DNA from: Bacteroidetes bacterium MedPE-SWsnd-G1
GTDB taxonomy: Bacteria; Bacteroidota; Bacteroidia; Flavobacteriales; Flavobacteriaceae
Assembly (NCBI GenBank): GCA_001874265.1
Contig: MPDD01000008.1
Span: 1-64,000, forward strand
Reading direction: 5' to 3'
DNA length: 64,000 nt
This document shows, piece by piece, positions 59,965 through 64,000 of this stretch. The notes under the pieces were generated by a model, which was not told where the DNA came from, made no database searches, and saw only the letters and a list, made by a program, of their open reading frames with translations. How positions within the stretch are numbered: the first letter of the stretch is position 1; each line of letters starts with the position of its first letter. A program made the translations under genes and the position numbers.

Positions 59965-61389
59965 TTAGCGTTTATTTTTTTTAGGATTATAATTTGAATC
60001 ATAATCTGGGTTTAATTCAGATGGTATTGGGGCATTAATTTCAGTTCTCCAAGTTTTTAACATTTGGTGCAATTCTTTTGTTTGCTCAACATTGATTTTA
60101 GAAACATCATTTTGTTCGCCAATATCGTTCTCTAAATTGTAGAGTTCTACACTGCCATCTTCAAAATAGTGATGTAATTTCCAGTTTTTATATAAAATGG
60201 TTGATCCAGGACGTGTTCTAAAAAGCGGATCTCTTCCATCATCTTCTTTTTGGTTATAGGCTTCTAAGTAAATTGGAAAATGCCAAAATAGAGGCCTTTC
60301 TTTAATCGTTTTCCCTTTTAATACGGGCCAAATACTTACTCCATCTAATGTCTGATCAATTGTGCTCAGACCTAATAATTCCATAAAAGTAGGAAAGAAA
60401 TCTAAATTAACTACTGGGGTATTATTCGTTCCGCCTTTTTCTATAATTCTAGGATATTTTACAACTAATGGAACTCTAGTGCCTCCTTCATAGTAAGAGC
60501 CTTTACCAGCTCTTAATGGAGTTTGATTTGAAATAGCACGAATACCTCCGTTATCTGAAGTGAAAACGACTATAGTTTTATTATCTAAGCCTAAATCCTT
60601 CAATGTATTTAATATTTTTCCAACATTGGTATCCATATTTTCTATCATAGCTGCATAAACAGGGTTATTTTGCCCAGAAGACCCCTGCTTATTCTTGTAT
60701 TTATCAACCAATTGGTTCTTCCCTATAAGAGGTGTGTGCACCGAATAGTAAGGCACGTATGCAAAGAATTGATTTTCCTTATTTTCTGTTATAAAATCTA
60801 TAGTTTCTGATGTTAAGCGGTCAGTTAAATTTTCGCCTTCAGGTGCTTTGTCTAAATTGGGAAGTTGGTTATACGGAGCAGTGTATCCATTTTTACCTGG
60901 ATTTCCTTTATGATTGCCTCCAATATTTATATCAAATCCATCTCTTAGTGGATCGTTGGATACATGCCATTTTCCAAATGTTCCGGTTGAATATCCTTTA
61001 GACTTGAACAATTCTGCTATTGTTAGTATCTCTTCTGAGAGATGTCTAGTGTTTTTTGTAGGAACTAATTTCCTTGTTTTTATATTTCCTCTAGCGGATG
61101 GAGATACCGTATAAACACCATGTCTTGGGGTATTTTGACCAGTCATTAAGCATGCTCTACTAGGTGCGCAATTTGCAGCAGCGGCGTAGGCATTTGTAAA
61201 AACCATTCCTTCTTTCGCAAGGGAGTTTAAATTTGGTGTTTCGTAATAATCACTACCCATAAAACCAGAGTCTTTATAACCTAAATCATCCACATTTATA
61301 AAAACTACATTTGGATTTTGACCATAAATGAAGTTGGTGTAAAGGAAAGTGTGCAAAAGAATAAAACCAATAAATTTAGCGGGCGTCAT
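59965..61389 (-). CDS. Sulfatase (S1 family), exported
   Basis: This 474-residue sulfatase has a signal peptide (1-23, ending YGQN) and the metal block VVFINVDDLGYKDSGFMG. The formylglycine motif is the less common CAPSR, with Cys at residue 74. GKWHVSND and FTSDNGGIRA follow. It is the second of four consecutive sulfatases; the different active-site surroundings suggest a different sulfate position on the same polymer. The gap to the upstream gene is eight bases. Confidence 0.94.
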   Translation of the reverse strand: MTPAKFIGFILLHTFLYTNFIYGQNPNVVFINVDDLGYKDSGFMGSDYYETPNLNSLAKEGMVFTNAYAAAANCAPSRACLMTGQNTPRHGVYTVSPSARGNIKTRKLVPTKNTRHLSEEILTIAELFKSKGYSTGTFGKWHVSNDPLRDGFDINIGGNHKGNPGKNGYTAPYNQLPNLDKAPEGENLTDRLTSETIDFITENKENQFFAYVPYYSVHTPLIGKNQLVDKYKNKQGSSGQNNPVYAAMIENMDTNVGKILNTLKDLGLDNKTIVVFTSDNGGIRAISNQTPLRAGKGSYYEGGTRVPLVVKYPRIIEKGGTNNTPVVNLDFFPTFMELLGLSTIDQTLDGVSIWPVLKGKTIKERPLFWHFPIYLEAYNQKEDDGRDPLFRTRPGSTILYKNWKLHHYFEDGSVELYNLENDIGEQNDVSKINVEQTKELHQMLKTWRTEINAPIPSELNPDYDSNYNPKKNKR

Positions 61390-61397
61390 AATTAAGA

Positions 61398-62939
61398 TTA
61401 AAGTTGATCGGGCCAAGGAACACGTTTACCAGTTTCAGTTAAAGTTGGCATCTGTGCATTTACACTTCTGAGGTAATCACCTAAGTCAATTGCCATTTTT
61501 TTTAGGAGTTTTGGTTCGTTTTGGGCAAGGTTATCAGATTCTCCTATATCATTTTTAATATTAAAGAGTTCAAAAGATTGATCAATATGATAATAAATCA
61601 ATTTCCAATCTCCTTTTCTAATGGTGCTTGTTGCTCCAATTCCGGGTCCTGTTGGCCCCCAATTGTTCGGGTAGTGCCAAATTAAAGTTCTATCCTTATT
61701 TGGAGTTTGTTGTCCTTTTAGAATATCAGTAAAACTGATTCCATCAACTTCCTGAACAATTTTAGGGTTGTCAATTTGTGCCATTTCTAAAATTGTTGGG
61801 AAAAAATCTTCGATGATTACCTGCTCATTTGAAACGGTATTTGATTTTGTAACGGATGGCCATTTAACTAACATTGGCTCTCTTATACCTCCTTCATGTA
61901 CCGATCCTTTTCCGCTGGAAAGAGGTTTGTTATGCGTATGTTTTTCTCCGCCTCTTGCAACAGCACTTAGTCCTCCATTATCAGACATAAACAAAATAAT
62001 CGTGTTATCTGCAATACCTTTTTTATCTAGATGATCCATTAAATCACCTAAACTTTTATCCATCCCTTCAACCATTGAAGCATATTTTGCCTCTACGGGT
62101 AACAAACCTTGATCTAAATATTTTTGTTCAAATCTAGGATCTCCTTGTATTGGAGTATGAACCGCATAATGAGCCATATATAAATAGAAAGGGTTCTTCT
62201 CATTAATAGATGTATCCATTGCTAATATTGCTTCTTGTGTCAAAGCTTCCGTAAGAAAAATTTCCTTTCCATGATATTTTTCTAACCCTGGAACGTCCCA
62301 AATTTTTTCATTGCTACGTGTATTTTCAAAATTCTTAAGTCCATAATAACTTCCAGGAGCTCCTGCCGCATGCCCTGCAATATTAACTTCAATTCCTAAT
62401 GTGGTTGGGTCTGCTCCTGGAGTGCCAATCGCCCCAAAATGCGCTTTGCCAACATGGATAGTTTTATAACCGTTATCTTTTAATATTTGTGGTAGAGGTG
62501 TTATGTGTACGGCATTTGAAATAGAATCAGTTGGCTGTGCACCGTTTAAATTCCATTTAGGCATTTTCAACCCTTTTGGAGGCTTAACCATGTATTGATC
62601 ACGTCTTAATGTCCAATTTGTGACACGGTGTCTTGCCGCGTTCATGCCTGAAATAAGACTAACTCTTGTAGGTGTGCAAACCGGAGTTGCGTAAGCTTGT
62701 GTAAATTTCATTCCTTCTAAAGCTAGTCGCTCCATATTTGGTGTTTTATATAATTTATTGAAGGAAGTTTTTTCGTTCCAAAAGGGAACAGAGGTGTCTT
62801 GCCATCCCATATCATCTACCATGAAAACTATTATGTTTGGTTTTTGATTAATTTTAGATTTGGTCTTGGATGAATTACAAGATGTTAAACTAATTAGAAC
62901 TATATAAAAAATATAATATGGATTGCAGAAAAATTTCAT
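61398..62939 (-). CDS. Sulfatase (S1 family), lipoprotein
   Basis: This 513-residue sulfatase has a lipobox (SLTSC, Cys 21), the metal block IIVFMVDDMGWQDTS and the formylglycine motif CTPTR, with Cys at residue 88. GKAHFGAIG and FMSDNGGLSA follow. Thr replaces Ser in the CxPSR motif, as in some sulfatase subfamilies. Its ATG overlaps the stop of the small 52-residue gene by four bases, so translation is coupled. Confidence 0.94.
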   Translation of the reverse strand: MKFFCNPYYIFYIVLISLTSCNSSKTKSKINQKPNIIVFMVDDMGWQDTSVPFWNEKTSFNKLYKTPNMERLALEGMKFTQAYATPVCTPTRVSLISGMNAARHRVTNWTLRRDQYMVKPPKGLKMPKWNLNGAQPTDSISNAVHITPLPQILKDNGYKTIHVGKAHFGAIGTPGADPTTLGIEVNIAGHAAGAPGSYYGLKNFENTRSNEKIWDVPGLEKYHGKEIFLTEALTQEAILAMDTSINEKNPFYLYMAHYAVHTPIQGDPRFEQKYLDQGLLPVEAKYASMVEGMDKSLGDLMDHLDKKGIADNTIILFMSDNGGLSAVARGGEKHTHNKPLSSGKGSVHEGGIREPMLVKWPSVTKSNTVSNEQVIIEDFFPTILEMAQIDNPKIVQEVDGISFTDILKGQQTPNKDRTLIWHYPNNWGPTGPGIGATSTIRKGDWKLIYYHIDQSFELFNIKNDIGESDNLAQNEPKLLKKMAIDLGDYLRSVNAQMPTLTETGKRVPWPDQL

Positions 62940-63094
62940 TTATACGCTGTTATAACTTTAATACTTATATCACATTCTACATTCATTGGTTCATCAGCTT
63001 TAGTAATAAGAGGATTAGGTTGCTGTGAAAACCCTACATGTTGTGCAATACACATGACAAGAATTAATAAAAGTGCTTTACTATTTACTCGCAT
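62936..63094 (-). CDS. 52-residue exported peptide between sulfatase genes
   Basis: This short protein has a strong signal peptide (KALLLILVMCIAQHVGFSQ, about residues 6-24) and only about 28 mature residues (QPNPLITKADEPMNVECDIS and a few more). The gene overlaps the upstream sulfatase by 14 bases and the downstream one by four. I do not recognise it. It may be a real small secreted peptide or the stub of a truncated exported enzyme. The ATG at 63094 gives a normal signal peptide; an upstream in-frame ATG at 63151 does not. Confidence 0.55.
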   Translation of the reverse strand: MRVNSKALLLILVMCIAQHVGFSQQPNPLITKADEPMNVECDISIKVITAYK

Positions 63095-64000
63095 CCCAAT
63101 GGGTTGAAAATATTGTTTGCATTTCTGTGTATTGCGAATCAGAATCGCCAATTTCCAATTTTAATTCTTTTAGTGCTACTTTCATTTCTTTTATGATTTC
63201 GGTATATTCCGAATTGTTGTACACGTTCGAATTTTCTTTTGGGTCCTTTTTCAAATCATAAAATTCCCATGCTGGTTTGGTAGTTTCTTTTGAAGAACCT
63301 GTCATATCTAAAGAATGTCCGTAAAACAGCGCTAATTTATACCGTTCATTTCGTATGCCAAAATGTGCTGGTCTATTGGTGTGATTTGTCCAATATCTAT
63401 AGTATGCGTTTTTTCTCCATGTTATGGGTGCGTTTCCTTTTAGGTTTTCTCTAAAGCTTTCTCCTTGAAACGATTCTGGTAGTTGAACACCAGCATAATC
63501 AGCCATTAATGAAGGGAAATCAATATTCAAAATAATTTCATCAATGCGTTTCCCACCTTTTATTTCTTTCGGATAACGAATTACAAATGGCATGCGCAAT
63601 GATTCTTCATAAATTAATCGCTTGTCGAAAAAGCCATGCTCGCCTAAGAAATACCCTTGATCCGCAGTGTAAATAACAATTGTATTATCCGCTATTCCCT
63701 TTTCTTCAAGGTAGTCGAGTAATTTACCAATATTGTCATCTATAGCGGCACCAGATCGCATAAAATCTTTTACGAATTTTTGGTAAACCTCTTTCCTTGC
63801 AGCGATGCTATCCATTTCATTTGTGTAAAAAGGCAACCCAGGATATTTACACCACCAGTTATCAGGGTCGTCCGAAGCTTTTCCATAACGAAATGCCAAT
63901 TGCTCTAATTTCTGACCTTCAATACTTCTTCCAGTAGTCTCGGGAGAAAAATCAAAAAGCGACTCTGGTTCAGGAATTTCTTGTTCTTTATACAAATCAT
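63081..64000 (-). CDS. Sulfatase (S1 family), C-terminal part, cut by the window end
   Basis: About 305 residues of the C-terminal half are visible; the formylglycine motif lies beyond position 64000. Recognisable parts are IYTADQGYFLGEHGFFDKR (the late metal-binding block), RMPFVIRYPKEI, and the C-terminal subdomain WEFYDLKKDPKENSNVYNN. The layout matches sulfatases with a DUF4976 C-terminal domain. It is the first visible gene of the leftward operon, whose promoter must lie outside the window. Confidence 0.92.
   Translation of the reverse strand, partial: DLYKEQEIPEPESLFDFSPETTGRSIEGQKLEQLAFRYGKASDDPDNWWCKYPGLPFYTNEMDSIAARKEVYQKFVKDFMRSGAAIDDNIGKLLDYLEEKGIADNTIVIYTADQGYFLGEHGFFDKRLIYEESLRMPFVIRYPKEIKGGKRIDEIILNIDFPSLMADYAGVQLPESFQGESFRENLKGNAPITWRKNAYYRYWTNHTNRPAHFGIRNERYKLALFYGHSLDMTGSSKETTKPAWEFYDLKKDPKENSNVYNNSEYTEIIKEMKVALKELKLEIGDSDSQYTEMQTIFSTHWDASK

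Overview
The window is about 64 kb of an AT-rich chromosome from a marine member of the Flavobacteriaceae (Bacteroidota); I cannot name the genus. The evidence is a tmRNA with tag GENNYALAA, promoters of the Bacteroidota type (-7 box TAnnTTTG), type IX secretion (T9SS) genes, a SprF/PorP protein beside a giant type-B-sorted Ig-repeat adhesin, CarboxypepD_reg outer-membrane receptors, and several sulfatases typical of algal-polysaccharide degraders. The window is mostly housekeeping and envelope genes. There is no prophage, CRISPR array or complete insertion sequence.

Layout. 1-4.4 kb: two paralogous lipoproteins and a TonB-receptor-like protein. 4.4-6.3 kb: the most unusual region. Six copies of the palindrome GACAT-N3-ATGTC (two of them with one altered half) drive small transcription units. 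Three encode near-identical ~80-nt small RNAs; the others encode a 30-residue membrane peptide, a lipoprotein and possibly a 15-residue peptide. In five of the six the palindrome centre lies exactly 31 nt upstream of a TAnnTTTG box. 6.3-6.7 kb: ssrA. 6.9-11.7 kb: a lysine/alanine-dehydrogenase-like enzyme, small conserved proteins, a peroxiredoxin, kdsA and an M28 peptidase. 11.8-18.7 kb: a T9SS adhesin, SprF/PorP and OmpA operon. 18.9-30 kb: mpl, an amidohydrolase, the phosphatase pafA, an Mla-type transporter, tRNA-Lys, an iron-sulfur repair protein with a porin, a thioredoxin-like protein and ctlX. 29.6-33 kb: an envelope-stress-like operon (DUF4870, PadR, PspC, DUF2807). 33.3-39.7 kb: small envelope proteins and an SPFH operon with a ribbon-helix-helix gene. 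39.9-44 kb: an arylsulfatase/DUF1254 pair and an ECF sigma factor. 44-56.7 kb: a SIMPL protein, an FkbM methyltransferase, tRNA-Ser, aroC, a serine hydrolase, a radical SAM protein, threonine catabolism (tdh, kbl, Lrp), a sterol desaturase, a cyclophilin and a VOC protein. 56.7-64 kb: a secreted protein, then a leftward operon with an alpha/beta hydrolase and four sulfatases, the last cut by the window end.

How the parts may connect. The three small RNAs share an unpaired segment between a 5' hairpin and a covarying terminator hairpin. Seventeen bases of it (TAAGTTTGGTTAGTTAG) are perfectly complementary to the leader of the DUF2807 gene at 30.4 kb, and the adjoining twelve (TTTTCATAATAA) are complementary to that gene's start-codon region. 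Shorter matches lie in the leaders of the SprF/PorP and adhesin genes. The reverse complement of the segment reads like a flavobacterial leader running into ATGAAAA. I therefore propose a palindrome-controlled, multicopy trans-acting sRNA family that represses translation of envelope genes. The sequence pattern is seen directly; the function is inference.
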